Assembly: GCA_921293015.1 (NCBI GenBank)
Contig: OV121084.1
Span: 25,420,946 to 25,484,945 of the forward strand
Source: Phorcus lineatus
Lineage: Eukaryota > Mollusca > Gastropoda > Trochida > Trochidae
DNA length: 64,000 nucleotides
Reading direction: 5' to 3'
Shown: positions 46,170-59,436 of the stretch, piece after piece
Position numbering within the stretch: the first letter of the stretch is position 1
How the letters are laid out: each line of letters starts with the position of its first letter
Notes under the pieces: generated by a model
Databases searched by the model: none
What the model was told of the DNA's origin: nothing
What the model saw: only the letters and a program-made list of their open reading frames with translations
Translations under genes and position numbers: made by a program

Positions 46170-47632
46170 TACCCCACCCTCCTGTGCCCACTCCGATTGA
46201 TGTGTCATCCCTGCAGCTGCATCTGTCAGATCATCCTGATAACACTTTCGTCAACTATTTGCTTGAAGGAATCACAAATGGTTTCGATCCTAAAGTGGAC
46301 CCTCTACCTACTGCCTCTCATGAATGCACTAATAACCTAAGTGCCCGTCTAAAATCTCATGTTGTGACTGAACTTTTTCACATAGCCCTTTTCCTGTATA
46401 TAGAATTAGCCCCCTTGGCTTAGCGATTGGTAAATACAGCCTAAAACCCCGTCTAATCCTGGATCTCTCAGCCCCTCACACATCAGATGTGCCCAGCATC
46501 AACGACTTAATCGACAAAGACTTTTGTTCAATGTCCTACGTCACTATAGATCAAGCCGTTTCGAGAATCACGGTGGCCCGGAATAGCAGCCTGGATGTGT
46601 AAAGTCGACATAAGTGATGCCTTCAAGCAAAATCCTCTTTATTCCCAGGCTTGGCCCTTTTTTGGTTTCAAATGGGAAACTTATTACTATTTTTACACCA
46701 GACTGGCCTTTGGATGCAGATCAAGCCCTGTTATTTTTGATACATTGTCGCAAGCTATTTGTTGGATCTTGCAGAAAGTGCAATGTGAGCTTTATTTTGC
46801 ACTTATTGGACGATTTTTTGACAATCGATAGTCCCAGATATGATGCTTATCAGACCATGCAGACTTTAAAGCGTCTATTTGCATACCCTTAGCTGAGCAC
46901 AAATCAGTGGGTCCCGTGACTGAATTAGATTGTCCTGAACTCTATTACCATGACTGCAAGTCTTCCTATGGACAAGCTACATCATTGAGAGAGATCATTT
47001 CTTCCTTCCAAGGACGGAAGAAATGTACCAAGAAAGAACTCCTATCTGTATTAGGACATCTAAATTATGCTAGTAGCGTTGTGCTACCAGGACGTTCTTT
47101 TGTTTCTTACATGATTCAGTTGTCTACCAGTGTTTCTGAACTTCACCATCATGTGACTTTGTCTAAAGCTGGTTGCAGCGAACTTAGTCTGTGGGATATG
47201 TTTCTACAGCAGTGGAATGGGATTTCTTTTTTTCATGACGACCACCTTACCCTAGCACCACAAAACAAACTATTTACAGATGCTTCGTCTTCCATTGGTC
47301 ATGGTGGATTTTTTCAGAATCACTGGTTTGCGCAAAATGGGAAGACTTACACTATTTCATGCCAGCCAAACCCTCTATTACCTTTCTAGAGCTTTACCCA
47401 ATAGTTGTAGCCACACCCTTGTGGGGGGGTGGGGGGGGGGGGGGGGGTGGGCAGTGGTGCAAGCTGTGACAATGAAGCTACTGTTAGTATCATCGATAAA
47501 GGCCGTTCTAAGTGTCCTCACATAATGTCTCCCGTACGCACCTTAACATGGAAGTCTGCTATTGGTAACTTCTTAGTTAAAGCTAGACATGTACCAGGCC
47601 ACAACAATGACATCGCTGACTCTCTCTCATGA
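46170..47632 (+). pseudogene. Reverse transcriptase and RNase H of element 2, broken
   Basis: Same motifs as element 1, with extra damage: a base-level change beside the active-site block (frame shift near 46775), a poly-G expansion at 47426-47452, and loss of the KKRVTFF segment just after it. RNase H resumes at CDNEATVSIIDKG. Confidence 0.8.
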
Positions 47633-47765
47633 TTCCAGTTGACCAGGTTCCGCCAACTCGCTCCAGCTGCCGACCGGAGACCAACGCCGTGCCCCAACAG
47701 CTGCTACATCATGTGGAACTAAATCACAATCTACAACAGCTCTGGTCAGCAGCCGTCAGTTAAAA

Positions 47766-48697
47766 TACAAGAGCTACCTACGCTACAGGCTATCAAAAGT
47801 ATCTCCACTTCTTGTTGATGTTCAACCTGCACACTACTTTGTACACAGTAGGCCTCCCATCTGTCAGTGAAACCCTGCTAGAGTATTTCATAGCTCATTG
47901 TTTTTCTCACCTTAAACTGCAACATGATACTGTGAAAACTTACCTAGCAGACATCAGATTTACCTATCTTGAAGCAGGAGTTCCCACACTCTTTGATAAC
48001 ATCCATCTGGGATCTATGAATCGACTACAGACTCTCCTCCGGGGATATAAGCGTCTAAAGAGTGTTAACAAGAAATCTCGTCTTCCCATTACCTTTAGCA
48101 TACTATGCAACTTAGTTAGACCACTAAGAGCGGGAGTATTCAACATCTTCAATGATCTTGTTTTGGAGTGTATGCGTGTGGTGGCCTTCTTTGGTTTCTT
48201 AAGGTGCGGAGAAATGACCTGTGGTCCTGTGTTTAATCCTGCAGTAAACCTATGTTTGAGTGATGTGTCTGTGGACCTAACGAGGGGTAGATGCACATTA
48301 ACCCTAAAAGCATCTAAAACAGATCCCTTTTGTCATGGAGTGGACGTGTCCTTGTTTAGCTCCAACAAAGAACTGTGTCCGGTGAAGTGCATGCATAACC
48401 TTCTACGTGCTCGACTCATGTGTGGAGCAACCCTGTCGGATCCCTTGTTCGTGAATGCAGGCAACACGGCCTACAGCAGGGCAATGTTCCTAAGGGATCT
48501 AAGTGTAGTTTTGAAACAACTCCGCTCTCTACTCAGGCCACTCTTTCAGGATTAGGGTGGCAACCTCTGCAGCAAAAGCTCGTCTCGAAGATCACTTGAT
48601 CAAAACTCTTGGCAGATGGCAGTCAGACTGTTTTACCAGATACATTCGTACTCCAGAAGTTGTCTTGAGACAAGCTCAAATCTCCATGTGCGTTTAG
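47766..48697 (+). pseudogene. Tyrosine recombinase of element 2, broken
   Basis: Open from 47812 to 48555 with FLRCGEM, then frameshifted before the HxxR motif, where a further change introduces a stop in 'aggattaggg' (GHSFRI then stop). The RWQSDCFTRYIR segment follows in the other frame. Confidence 0.8.
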
Positions 48698-49093
48698 CCA
48701 TTCAATTACTTTTGCATTTTTGTATTTGAGTACACTTGATGTTATTACCTGCAATTGCTTTACATGTTCATCTCATGTTGTCAGCTATATAAACCCCTTT
48801 ATTTTAATTATCATTTTGCTTCTCTTCCCGTATATCCTCTAAACAGATTCCACTCCAACCTGTTCCTCTTCTTCCTGTATAAAGTTAATACTGTAATTAA
48901 TCAATCATTACAGGTTTTCTTTCAATACCTTGGGGGCTCTTGGTATTTTACACCTCGTTTTGGGCATTCAGCTATTCTGTACAAATATCTTTTGTCCCCC
49001 AAGGCACATGCCAATATCACACCTCATGCAGGTTTTTTACAACTCAGTAACTTTACTATGCCCTGCTTCATCTTCTTTTGTTGTTGCACAAAA

Positions 49094-49853
49094 TGAGAAT
49101 TAATAATTTTAGTTTGTGCAACAACAATTTTATTTTCCCTTTAACGTTTTAGTTCTTTTTATATTCAACCTACTTTTACATTCACCCAACCGGAAGTACG
49201 TCACTTCCATTAGGGTACTTAAGCAATTACCCAGGTACTTCTGCCTCTTTATGCATTACACATTATTTGCTCACCCACCCTCCATCCCCAACTACACCTT
49301 TCTTCCAATAACCATTTCTGTTTCCAACGTTTTGTACCCTATTCTTACATTGCAGCTGCCATATGCACTGCCCTTCAGTTGTACAATCTACTATTTATTG
49401 CAGCCCATACACGCTGCTCCCTGTAGTTCATCGCAGATGCCATACGCGCTGCTCCCTGTAGTTCATCGCAGATGCCATAGGCGCTGCTCCAAGTAGTTCA
49501 TCACAGCTGCCATACGCGCTGCTCCCTGTAGTTCATCGCAGCTGCCATACGCACTGCTCCCTGTAGTTCATCGCAGCTGCCATACACGCTGCCACCTTTA
49601 CTTTGCAGCTGCTTTATGCCTCACCCATTTTTAAACTTCCTATCATGAATGATTTATCATATTATCACATGTCTTTCCTAGCTATTTTCTTGCCATTTCA
49701 TCGGGGCTGGTTCGGGCATTCAGCTATTCTGTACAAATATCTTTTGTCCCCCAAGGCACATGCCAATATCACATCTCCATCAGGTTTTTTTACAACCCAG
49801 TAACTTCACTATGCCCTGCTTCATCAACATTTTAATCCGAACCAGCCCCCAAA
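49094..49853 (+). repeat. Single A2-B2 tail unit of element 2
   Basis: A2 49094-49273, a minisatellite insert of about five or six 35-bp units, and terminal B2 49714-49853 with the terminal-specific 'catctccatcagg' variant. Confidence 0.85.
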
Positions 49854-51265
49854 TTTTTACAACACGTTAAGAAACGTATAATCTACTTAACAAACACAAG
49901 GAAATTAGAAACAAGCAGGTATAATAAGACAGATGCAGTTGCACGTAATATGTTTACTTAACAACTGTGTAATTCGTTATCTAAGTAATAAAGGTAAAAG
50001 CAATAATATTTTTTAAAAAAGTTTAGGTATATGCAATGAAGAGATAGAGTGTGAATGGGTGAGTGATTATGTTGCCCTTGTTTTGTGCCAAAAACAGAAA
50101 TCTCGAATTCTCCATATGTTAAATGTCATTTTGACTACTACTACCATGGGTAGAAGTCCTATTTGTAACAGGGTTTCTGAAATAAAAAGTTGATTTAAAA
50201 AAAACTAAATTTACACGCGTTAAGGACTTGAGTCTAAACAAATGAAAATATTGTAAATCTACCGTATTTTTACACTACCGAATAAGATATAACTAAAAAT
50301 GTCATATCATTGATGGTATCTTTCTCTTTTGGCTTATGCCATGTTTATCTTATCAAGTGAGACAGTTAATTTATCTAGCAAAATATAACATTTTCTACCT
50401 AAAAAGAGTACCTCACTCCAAATGAACAATAAAGAATATATCAGGCCTATCTGGTACAGAGCCGTGTTTTGATAAATGCAATATCAGTTTGTAGTTTTGG
50501 AGAAGGCACAGTGATTTGTACCGCTGTTAGTTATACGTCGTAGGTCGAGCAGTTGACCAATGACAACTATACTCATATGAATTACTTGTCATTGCTAAAA
50601 TATTTGCCATAGGGTGTATTATTATTAATAATGAAAATCGGATTCTTTTGGGAAAAGGGTAGTATGCGTTTAAAGAGACACTCTGTTTTCCCCTACCATT
50701 TATTGTCTTATATACATGTTAAAATACCAGTTCTGATTATATTAAGTTTACTTCCGTAACGAAGTAGTTTGGACATGTAGTAGCCAGTGTCCGAACGTCC
50801 GTCCAACTTAGAGGAAACAGGGCTGTACGAGTGCGCTCTTCCCTTGTTCATAAAAAAGCATGTCACATAAATATCCCGAAAGGATGTTTATAAAGGTAAG
50901 CACATATGAGATTCATTTGTTATTTTTTTATTCTTTAAAACTTTCTTTGCATTAAAGAGTATGTTTTGTTATTTTTTGTGTTTTGTATCGAACCGACACT
51001 GTACTGAGGATCGTTTTCTGCATACAATGTTCCACCGACGTTTATGTGTATCTCCTCCCGTTATTTTTAAAGTTCTTAACCAAAAGTTAATTTTAAATGA
51101 ACACCGAATCGTTTTTTGCATTGAAAAAAGCTGAGGTGTGAGAAAATACAATGAAATGTCAGACAATTTAGAACGAAATATAAATTTTCACTAAAAAATA
51201 TTTATTAGAAGAACTCAAAGAAAGGAATGACAATAAGTATTTAATCATAACATGATAACATTTCC
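49854..51265. other. Unit spacer between element 2 and GH-like gene 3
   Basis: 1412 bp, nearly identical to 40128-41535. Contains the minus-strand AATAAA at 51201-51206; no gene seen. Confidence 0.65.
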
Positions 51266-53032
51266 TCAGCGGACGTATCCTAGCAGTGACTCTGTGTGGG
51301 ACCCCGGTGGACAGGCATGGTCCAAAGCATGGACATGTTGATTGTTTGGATAAGCACACCTGTTGAAAGCTCGAGGAGTTTCGGAGGTGATCACGGTCGA
51401 CACGTACCCCAGTAAACTCTCTGTCTTATAACCCTCACACTTGGCATCAGGGGAGAAGAAGTGGATGGTGCCAGTGTAGCATCTGTAGAGCGCCTTCCTG
51501 TTGTGACCTGGGCGTTTGAAGATGATGAACTGGGTGTTGGACTCTGCCCTGTTATGGTTATCATGACACAGTATACTGTCCCCAGGGCTGAAGAAGGAGC
51601 AATGCTCTCTCCATCCTGACCTCAGAAGAATTGCCCTTTCATTTGGATCCGTTGTCAGGAGGCTATCATGGGCACCCTGGTTGTACATCGAGAAGACATT
51701 GGTGTAGATGTCGCTGGTCGCCATGTTACAACATTCTTCATTCTTGTTTGTGCAGGTTGTTGCTTCGCTTCTGAACACTCGAACACAGGACTGAAGAAGT
51801 TTGTAATATTTGTCGCCATTGTAGATGGTTGGTTCAAAATCTCTGTGAAACTCCTCCCCGTAAAGATCCACCCACAGAGGATCCTTGTGATTGGCAAAGT
51901 AGGAAGAAGGTTTAGTGACACAGTTCTCCAGTCCCATACTCCAGTACGTGTCCACTTTACCTGAGTAAGGGTTGGCTTGTGGCTGGGCAATGAGTTCATT
52001 CCACCCCGACACGAAGAGATAGTCCGGCTGAGCTGCAAGTGCAGCCTTCATCTGTTTCTTGAAGGTCAGTCCTGACAGGGTACCTGCAGCTTGCCAAGGA
52101 ATTGATGCACGGCCTGTCTGGAAGGTTTTGGTTACAGGGAACATGGTGCCAAGGGGCGAGTTTCTAGTCATCACTGGAGAGCAGTCAGCATCAACTACAG
52201 ACGTACTATACTGCCCCCTTGGTCCCATACACGGACTCATCATACGCCAGTATCCGTCTTTCGAGTATTTACTCACTGGTTGATTAGCCCAATTATGGAC
52301 CACAGTGATTCCATTTGCCTCCAGTTGTGAAACGATAGATGGGTCCAATGCTTTTGAAGCGACGCCATGAATCACCTTCCGTCCGTTATGCTTCAGAATG
52401 AGGTCCTCATAAGAAGAGTTTGTGTAGACATTAGATAAAGCAGTCCTCCAAGCGTTGTCTCCCGAACTCAAAGGCAACCATGCAGCAATGTCTGGAGTGA
52501 CAATTCCCTGGTCTCTCAGCTTCTTCCATTCCTCACATAGGACCTCAAGAGGTCGGTAGTTGATCACGTCAGCCTGGGTACTCATAATACCTAAGTTCGT
52601 CATGTCGGCCAGGACAAAATCTACTCCAGCTTCGGTGATTTGCTTTGCATGTCGCCTCAACGTTGACTCAATATCGGGACAGTCTGGTAGATGCCCGCTC
52701 TCGCCTGGACGCTTTCTGTAGATGCAGTAGAACCCAGCTTCTGGTTTCGTGTGGTAGAAGAATTGATGGGAGTTTGACGCATGGTATTTTTCATAGATGT
52801 CATTCATTTTGAGTTTATGATTACTTCTTATAAGGTCCTCGATCGTGATCAACTTCCCGCCATTTTTGGTTACTGTCTGCTGTCCTTGGAAGGCATAGCT
52901 GTGCCACATCGAATAGAAGATACCAACCCGTGGAAGCTGCCTTAGCGGCTCACTTGGCTCTAGGATGAATCCATTGCATGTGCGGATAAATAAAATACAG
53001 CATATCCAAGAAGTAATTCCACGGACAGCCAT
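51266..53032 (-). CDS. Secreted TIM-barrel glycoside-hydrolase-like protein, copy 3
   Basis: Intact 588-codon single exon, near-identical to copy 2 (two residue differences). Signal peptide, TIM-barrel with ADMTN and FVSGWNELIAQ, EEFHRDFEP, and C-terminal DUF5648-like repeats with their cysteines are all kept. Preservation of the frame next to badly decayed retroelements implies either recent duplication or selection on the gene. Confidence 0.88.
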   Translation of the reverse strand: MAVRGITSWICCILFIRTCNGFILEPSEPLRQLPRVGIFYSMWHSYAFQGQQTVTKNGGKLITIEDLIRSNHKLKMNDIYEKYHASNSHQFFYHTKPEAGFYCIYRKRPGESGHLPDCPDIESTLRRHAKQITEAGVDFVLADMTNLGIMSTQADVINYRPLEVLCEEWKKLRDQGIVTPDIAAWLPLSSGDNAWRTALSNVYTNSSYEDLILKHNGRKVIHGVASKALDPSIVSQLEANGITVVHNWANQPVSKYSKDGYWRMMSPCMGPRGQYSTSVVDADCSPVMTRNSPLGTMFPVTKTFQTGRASIPWQAAGTLSGLTFKKQMKAALAAQPDYLFVSGWNELIAQPQANPYSGKVDTYWSMGLENCVTKPSSYFANHKDPLWVDLYGEEFHRDFEPTIYNGDKYYKLLQSCVRVFRSEATTCTNKNEECCNMATSDIYTNVFSMYNQGAHDSLLTTDPNERAILLRSGWREHCSFFSPGDSILCHDNHNRAESNTQFIIFKRPGHNRKALYRCYTGTIHFFSPDAKCEGYKTESLLGYVSTVITSETPRAFNRCAYPNNQHVHALDHACPPGSHTESLLGYVR

Positions 53033-55089
53033 TTCGCAACGCCAATCTCAGAAACGAATGTTTGTCACACTGATAAACCTGCTTATCTCGAATAGATTTG
53101 AGAAAAGAAACATAGTCTTAAATTGTCATTATCAAAAACAATCAAGAGTAAATTGTTTAGATCGACCTTGGCAACAGTTGTATCTATCCATTGCAGATAA
53201 GGTACTACGTTTGAGTAACCTGATTATATGAATAAAATGTGAGCATAATTAAACTGTAATAATGTAATTTCGGGGTTTTGGAGTTTGGAGTTTTTATTGG
53301 CAAAATTAAAATTTGGGATATAGGGTATTGTTGCAGTTCATTTGAAAATTTCACAGATATATAACGTATAAACATCTAAAAATATGTTCTCAAGGTATTA
53401 TGGTAAAAAGACATTCTTATCATTTTCAGATAAATGAAGTAGTATTGTTGTATATGGAAATGATTTACCACTTTGTACAGAATATAAAAGGGTCTGTATT
53501 ATCTAATCATTATCTAAACATCAAAGATTGAAGTGTAATGTCCAGGGAAGCATTAAAATTCCTTACTTGCTTTGTGATTGGTCTTTGTTTTCTTTATGTA
53601 AACATGTATATATGATAAACTGAAAATAAGGAAACCTCTGAAAACATCCAAAATTATAACATTGTAAATGGCAAATCAAGACTTCATTCATTATGACCGA
53701 GTCTTCGATTACAAATCAAGGAGGAAATGAGGTGCAAAGAGGGACAAAATCGAATCGCAACAGAAAGCAGCGACACGACCACATTGACCGACGAAATCGC
53801 ATCACAATGTTGCGATCCGCATCGAAAAGTTACGAAATAGCATCATTGAAGCGAAGATCAGCACTTTAAACGTGCGATAGCGCAAAATGAAACATTTGAT
53901 AAGCAACACTGTCACTGAGTTTTCTTAACAACTTGGACTTTTAAAGAAGAAAATGCACTATCAACAACTTGGAATTTTAAAGAAGAACATTCGCTATTAA
54001 CAACTTGGACTGTTAAAGAGGACGTTCACTATCAACGACTTGGATTTTTAAAGAAGAAAGTTCACTATCAACAACTTGGACTTTTAAAGAAGAATGTTCA
54101 CTATCAAGAACTTGGACTTTTAAAGAAGACCGTTCATTATCAAGATCTTGGACTTTTATAGAGGACGTTCACTATCAACAACTTGGATTTTTTATAAAAA
54201 GAACGTTCACTTTCAATAATTTGAACAGAAAAACTGAAAACTTGGCATCAACGTCGACAGATAACATTTCTTTACAACTTCAGCTTCAAGAGATCACATT
54301 CCCTTTACCCACCTTGAATCTTCAAATGATTGTATCCTCTTACGTCAACTTAAAACATGGCATCCCTTCTAGCAATTTAAACTTTGTCGGATGAAATCCT
54401 TTAGATCAACTTCAAATTAAAAGTTACGTCGACTTAAAGCTTAAAAAATAGCATCCTCCAATTTTATAAACGAAAGCATTTCCCAACATAGGGTTGAAGT
54501 TCGAGGTATTGTATTACCTGGTTCAAAGATAGTACTGGCAAAAACATTGGCTCCTTAGCAGTGAACATATGTTAAAAGAGATTGTTTTTAATACGATTTA
54601 TGAAGAAATGCAAATTAAATTTTTGAAGTTCCCTATGGTACAAAAGATGCTCTGACCAACTTCTATTTCAAACGCCACAATTTAGAGCCATATCACTTTT
54701 TTTTAAATCACACAAAATAAAAAATTGCTGTAACTATATCGAAGTCATCAAAACCAAGAATTGATGGAGAAGGCAACAAAATGTCATACTTCTATATAAT
54801 AATGTAACCATTCATATTGAAATGAAGATATTAAATAACTTTCTCCTTGACCTTAGATAAATCACTTTGCTATTGTTCAAGAACCTAACACCAATAGACA
54901 TTGAAACGGGAGTAAACATGGAAAAACTGAAAATAAACTTTGACGTTTACCAAATCATTTCTATGATGAGACCTGTTACGTACGTAATACTAATAAACTA
55001 TCAAATTACTTACATCTTTGTGGTCGAATCATGAAAAATAACTATAAATATCTTTTAACAGGCAGAAATGATAAATATTGGATATTTAA
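53033..55089 (-). promoter_or_regulatory. Upstream region of GH-like gene 3
   Basis: 2057 bp, collinear without length change with the regions upstream of genes 1 and 2; minisatellite at about 53926-54225. No gene seen. Confidence 0.5.
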
Positions 55090-55779
55090 TGAGAATTAAT
55101 AATTTTAGTTTGTGCAACAACAGTTTAATTTTCCCTTCAACGTTTTAGATCTTTTTATTTTCAACCTTCTTTTACATTCAACCAACCGGAAGTATGTCAC
55201 TTCCATTAGGGTACTTAAGCAATTACCCAGGTACTTTTGCCTCTTTATGCATTACAAATTATTTGCTCATCACTGGTCATAATCCATGGTAATCTCTCTG
55301 CTACTTTAATGGAACTCGCCATCGACAGAATCTAACGAAAGATTACGTCTCGTAGATAAGTGCAGAAATTGCGGCACGCCAACAAACCCTTGGACGAACC
55401 CGTTCTGCCTCGAAATCCAAGAAGGCTACGAAGGGACGAGCGACCCCACAGGGCAGCCATGATGCCATCATCGATCCTCCAACAGTCCATTTTCCAGATC
55501 GCCTAACTGGCACGGATCTCCGGCAGAAACTTCGCGAAATGGGTGTCAGAGTGCCCCAATCTTGGACACGATCTACTCTCCTACAACTGTACGAAGAAAA
55601 CAGGACGAACACCCGCGATGAGACTCGCCCCCAGCAACCAAGCAGTACCGTGACGTCATCGGAAGTTTCAGCAGAAACTTAGACTGGACAATTTCTCTCG
55701 TCGACAGACCATAACGATCTACCATCAGACTTCTCTCTTCGTGGTCATTCCGCTTCAAGCTCTTAGGTGAAAGAAATTA

Positions 55780-56250
55780 GTGAAGAAAATTAAGGAGGGG
55801 AAGTATATCAATTTGGCTCTTTTACTCCTCCCAAATCAAGAGGTCGAAACACGCTCAATAGATATCAATGGCAGCACGCTCTTTCTGAAGGAAGATAGTC
55901 GGACAGGTCGCATTTTGCCCCTTACCGAATTTTTGGAGGCCTTTGATACCTTCAAACGTTTATTGTGTGGTGATGATGCTATCAAACTACGGCAACTTAA
56001 CATGCACCAGCAAATGTGCATTATGTTATCCCGGTACTATGGAGGAAGCTCGCATTACGACTACCAAAAACTATTTGCCTCCCGGGTCGCTGCTTATGCC
56101 GAGAAATGGGTACCAATGAATTGGGGCATCCGGGACATAAATATTTGGAGTCTTGTAACTTCAGGGAAAAGGGCTCGGACATGTGAAAAATGCAGCAGTG
56201 TCACCCATGTCACAGAAATGTGTTCTCAAGTTGCTCAAGTCCAACCATAA
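55780..56250 (+). pseudogene. Gag-like region of element 3
   Basis: 156-codon frame almost identical to 33138-33608 of element 1, with the CX2CX4HX4C knuckle (CEKCSSVTHVTEMC). The frame itself is open; the surrounding coding region is not. Confidence 0.75.
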
Positions 56251-56441
56251 GTCTCTAGGAACAGGGCCCCTGGAACAGACATTCGGTGACGGGATCGTGT
56301 TAGACATGGCAATTGTAAAATCTGCAACAATTTCAATGACATGGGATGCCGGCGTGCAGTGTGTAGTTATGCCCATGTGTGTGTTCACTGTAAAGATTCT
56401 CGCCATGGACTACGTCAATGTCGGCAAAGACAACCAGAGTG

Positions 56442-57917
56442 ACTACCCCACCCTCCTGTGCCCACTCCGATTGATGTGTCATCCCTGCAGCTGCATCTGT
56501 CAGATCATCCTGATAACACTTTCGTCAACTATTTGCTTGAAGGAATCACAAATGGTTTCGATCCTAAAGTGGACCCTCTACCTACTGCCTCTCATGAATG
56601 CACTAATAACCTAAGTGCCCGTCTAAAATCTCATGTTGTGACTGAACTTTTTCACATAGCCCTTTTCCTGTATATAGAATTAGCCCCCTTGGCTTAGCGA
56701 TTGGTAAATACAGCCTAAAATCCCGTCTAATCCTGGATCTCTCAGCCCCTCACACATCAGATGTGCCCAGCATCAACGACTTAATCGACAAAGACTTGTG
56801 TTCAATGTCCTACGTCACTATAGATCAAGCCGTTTCGAGAATCACGGTGGCCCGGAATAGCAGCCTGGATGTGTAAAGTCGACATAAGTGATGCCTTCAA
56901 GCAAAATCCTCTTTATTCCAAGGCTTGGCCCTTTTTTGGTTTCAAATGGGAAACTTATTACTATTTTTACACCAGACTGGCCTTTGGATGCAGATCAAGC
57001 CCTGTTATTTTTGATACATTGTCGCAAGCTATTTGTTGGATCTTGCAGAACAAGTGCAATGTGAGCTTTATTTTGCACTTATTGGACGATTTTTTGACAA
57101 TCGATAGTCCCAGATATGATGCTTATCAGACCATGCAGACTTTAAAGCGTCTATTTGCATACCCTTAGCTAAGCACAAATCAGTGGGTCCCGTGACTGAA
57201 TTAGATTGTCCTGAACTCTATTACCATGACTGCAAGTCTTCCTATGGACAAGCTACATCGTTTGAGAGAGATCATTTCTTCCTTCCAAGGACGGAAGAAA
57301 TGTACCAAGAAAGAACTCCTATCTGTATTAGGACATCTAAATTATGCTAGTAGCGTTGTGCTACCAGGACGTTCTTTTGTTTCTTACATGATTCAGTTGT
57401 CTACCAGTGTTTCTGAACTTCACCATCATGTGACTTTGTCTAAAGCTGGTCGCAGCGAACTTAGTCTGTGGGATATGTTTCTACAGCAGTGGAATGGGAT
57501 TTCTTTTTTTCATGACGACCACCTTACCCTAGCACCACAAAACAAACTATTTACAGATGCTTCGTCTTCCATTGGTCATGGTGGATTTTTTCAGAATCAC
57601 TGGTTTGCGCAAAATGGGAAGACTTACACTATTTCATGCCAGCCAAACCCTCTATTACCTTTCTAGAGCTTTACCCAATAGTTGTAGCCACACTCTTGTG
57701 GGGGGGGGGGGGGGGGGGGGCAGTGGTGCAAGAAGCGTGTTACCTTTTTCTGTGACAATGAAGCTACTGTTAGTATCATCGATAAAGGCCGTTCTAAGTG
57801 TCCTCACATAATGTCTCCCGTACGCACCTTAACATGGAAGTCTGCTATTGGTAACTTCTTAGTTAAAGCTAGACATGTACCAGGCCACAACAATGACATC
57901 GCTGACTCTCTCTCATG
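56442..57917 (+). pseudogene. Reverse transcriptase and RNase H of element 3, broken
   Basis: Motifs as in element 1 (KVDISDAFKQNP, LLDDFL, FTDASSSIGHGG, CDNEATVSIIDKG, HVPGHNNDIADSLS). Shared stops at the end of the 56869-57168 frame show common decay. The poly-G run breaks RNase H. Confidence 0.82.
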
Positions 57918-58050
57918 ATTCCAGATGACCAGGTTCCGCCAACTCGCTCCAGCTGCCGACCGGAGACCAACGCCGTGCCCCAACAGCTGCTACATCATGT
58001 GGAACTAAATCACAATCTACAACAGCTCTGGTCAGCAGCCGTCAGTTAAA

Positions 58051-58944
58051 ATACAAGAGCTACCTACGCTACAGGCTATCAAAAGTATCTCCACTTCTTA
58101 TTGATGTTCAACCTGCACACTACTTTGTACACAGAAGGCCTCCCATCTGTCAGTGAAACCCTGCTAGAGTATTTCATAGCTCATTGTTTTTCTCACCTTA
58201 AACTGCAACATGATACTGTGAAAACTTACCTAGCAGACATCCGATTTACCTATCTTGAAGCAGGAGTTCCCACACTCTTTGATAACATCCATCTGGGATC
58301 TATGAATCGACTGCAGACTCTCCTCCGGGGATATAAGCGTCTAAAGAGTGTTAACAAGAAATCTCGTCTTCCCATTACCTTTAGCATACTGTGCAACTTA
58401 GTTAGACGACTAAGAGCGGGAGTATTCAACATCTTCAATGATCTTGTTTTGGAGTGTATGCGTGTGGTGGCCTTCTTTGGTTTCTTAAGGTGCGGAGAAA
58501 TGACCTGTGGTCCTGTGTTTAATCCTGCAGTAAACTTATGTTTGAGTGATGTGTCCGTGGACCTAACGAGGGGTAGATGCACATTAACCCTAAAAGCATC
58601 TAAAAGAGATCCCTTTTGTCATGGAGTGGACGTGTCCTTGTTTAGCTCGACTCATGTGTGGAGCAACCCTGTCGGATCCCTTGTTCGTGAATGCAGGCAA
58701 CACGGCCTACAGCAGGGCAATGTTCCTAAGGGATCTAAGTGTAGTTTTGAAACAAATCGGTTTGAACTCCGCTCTCTACTCAGGCCACTCTTTCAGGATT
58801 GGGGTGGCAACCTCTGCAGCAAAAGCTCGTCTCGAAGATCACTTGATCAAAACTCTTGGCAGATGGCAGTCAGACTGTTTTACCAGATACATTCGTACTC
58901 CAGAAGTTGTCTTGAGACAAGCTCAAATCTCCATGTGCGTTTAG
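58051..58944 (+). pseudogene. Tyrosine recombinase of element 3, internal 66-bp deletion
   Basis: Carries FLRCGEM, then a deletion of about 66 bp after 'tttagctc' relative to element 1 that shifts the frame, but keeps the segment before GHSFRIG that elements 1 and 2 have shortened. LGRWQSDCFTRYIRTP follows. Each element thus preserves a different part of the domain. Confidence 0.82.
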
Positions 58945-59436
58945 CCATTCAATTACTTTTGCATTTTTGTATTTGAGTACACTTGATGTTATTACCTGCA
59001 ATTGCTTTACATGTTAATCTCATGTTGTCAGCTATATAAACCCCTTTCTTTTAATTATCATTTTGCTTCTCTTCCCGTATATCCTCTAAACAGATTCCAC
59101 TCCAACCTGTTCCTCTTCTTCCTGTATAAACTTAATACTGTAATTAATCAATCATTACAGGTTTTCTTTCAATACCTTGGGGGCTCTTGGTATTTTACAC
59201 CTCGTTTTGGGCATTCAGCTATTCTGTACAAATATCTTTTGTCCCCCAAGGCACATGCCAATATCACACCTCATGCAGGTTTTTTACAACTCAGTAACTT
59301 TACTATGCCCTGCTTCATCAACATTCTAATCCTAACCAGCCCCCAAATATATATTTTCATATGTATATTCCCAAACACGTTTTAAATCATGTTATATATC
59401 TATTCATGCCTTCTTGTCTTTTGTTGTTGCACAAAA

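Larger units (their letters stand above)
45360..49853 (+). mobile_element. Ngaro-type YR retrotransposon 2, internally deleted
   Basis: Same insertion site as element 1. A1 is 45360-45539; most of the main Gag-like frame is missing (about 545 bp lost at 46012, with a 'ttcg' microhomology at the junction); RT and RNase H remnants span about 46170-47632, including LLDDFL; recombinase 47766-48697; B1 (from 48962) truncated at about 49073; A2 49094-49273; terminal B2 49714-49853. A single tail unit. Confidence 0.88.
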
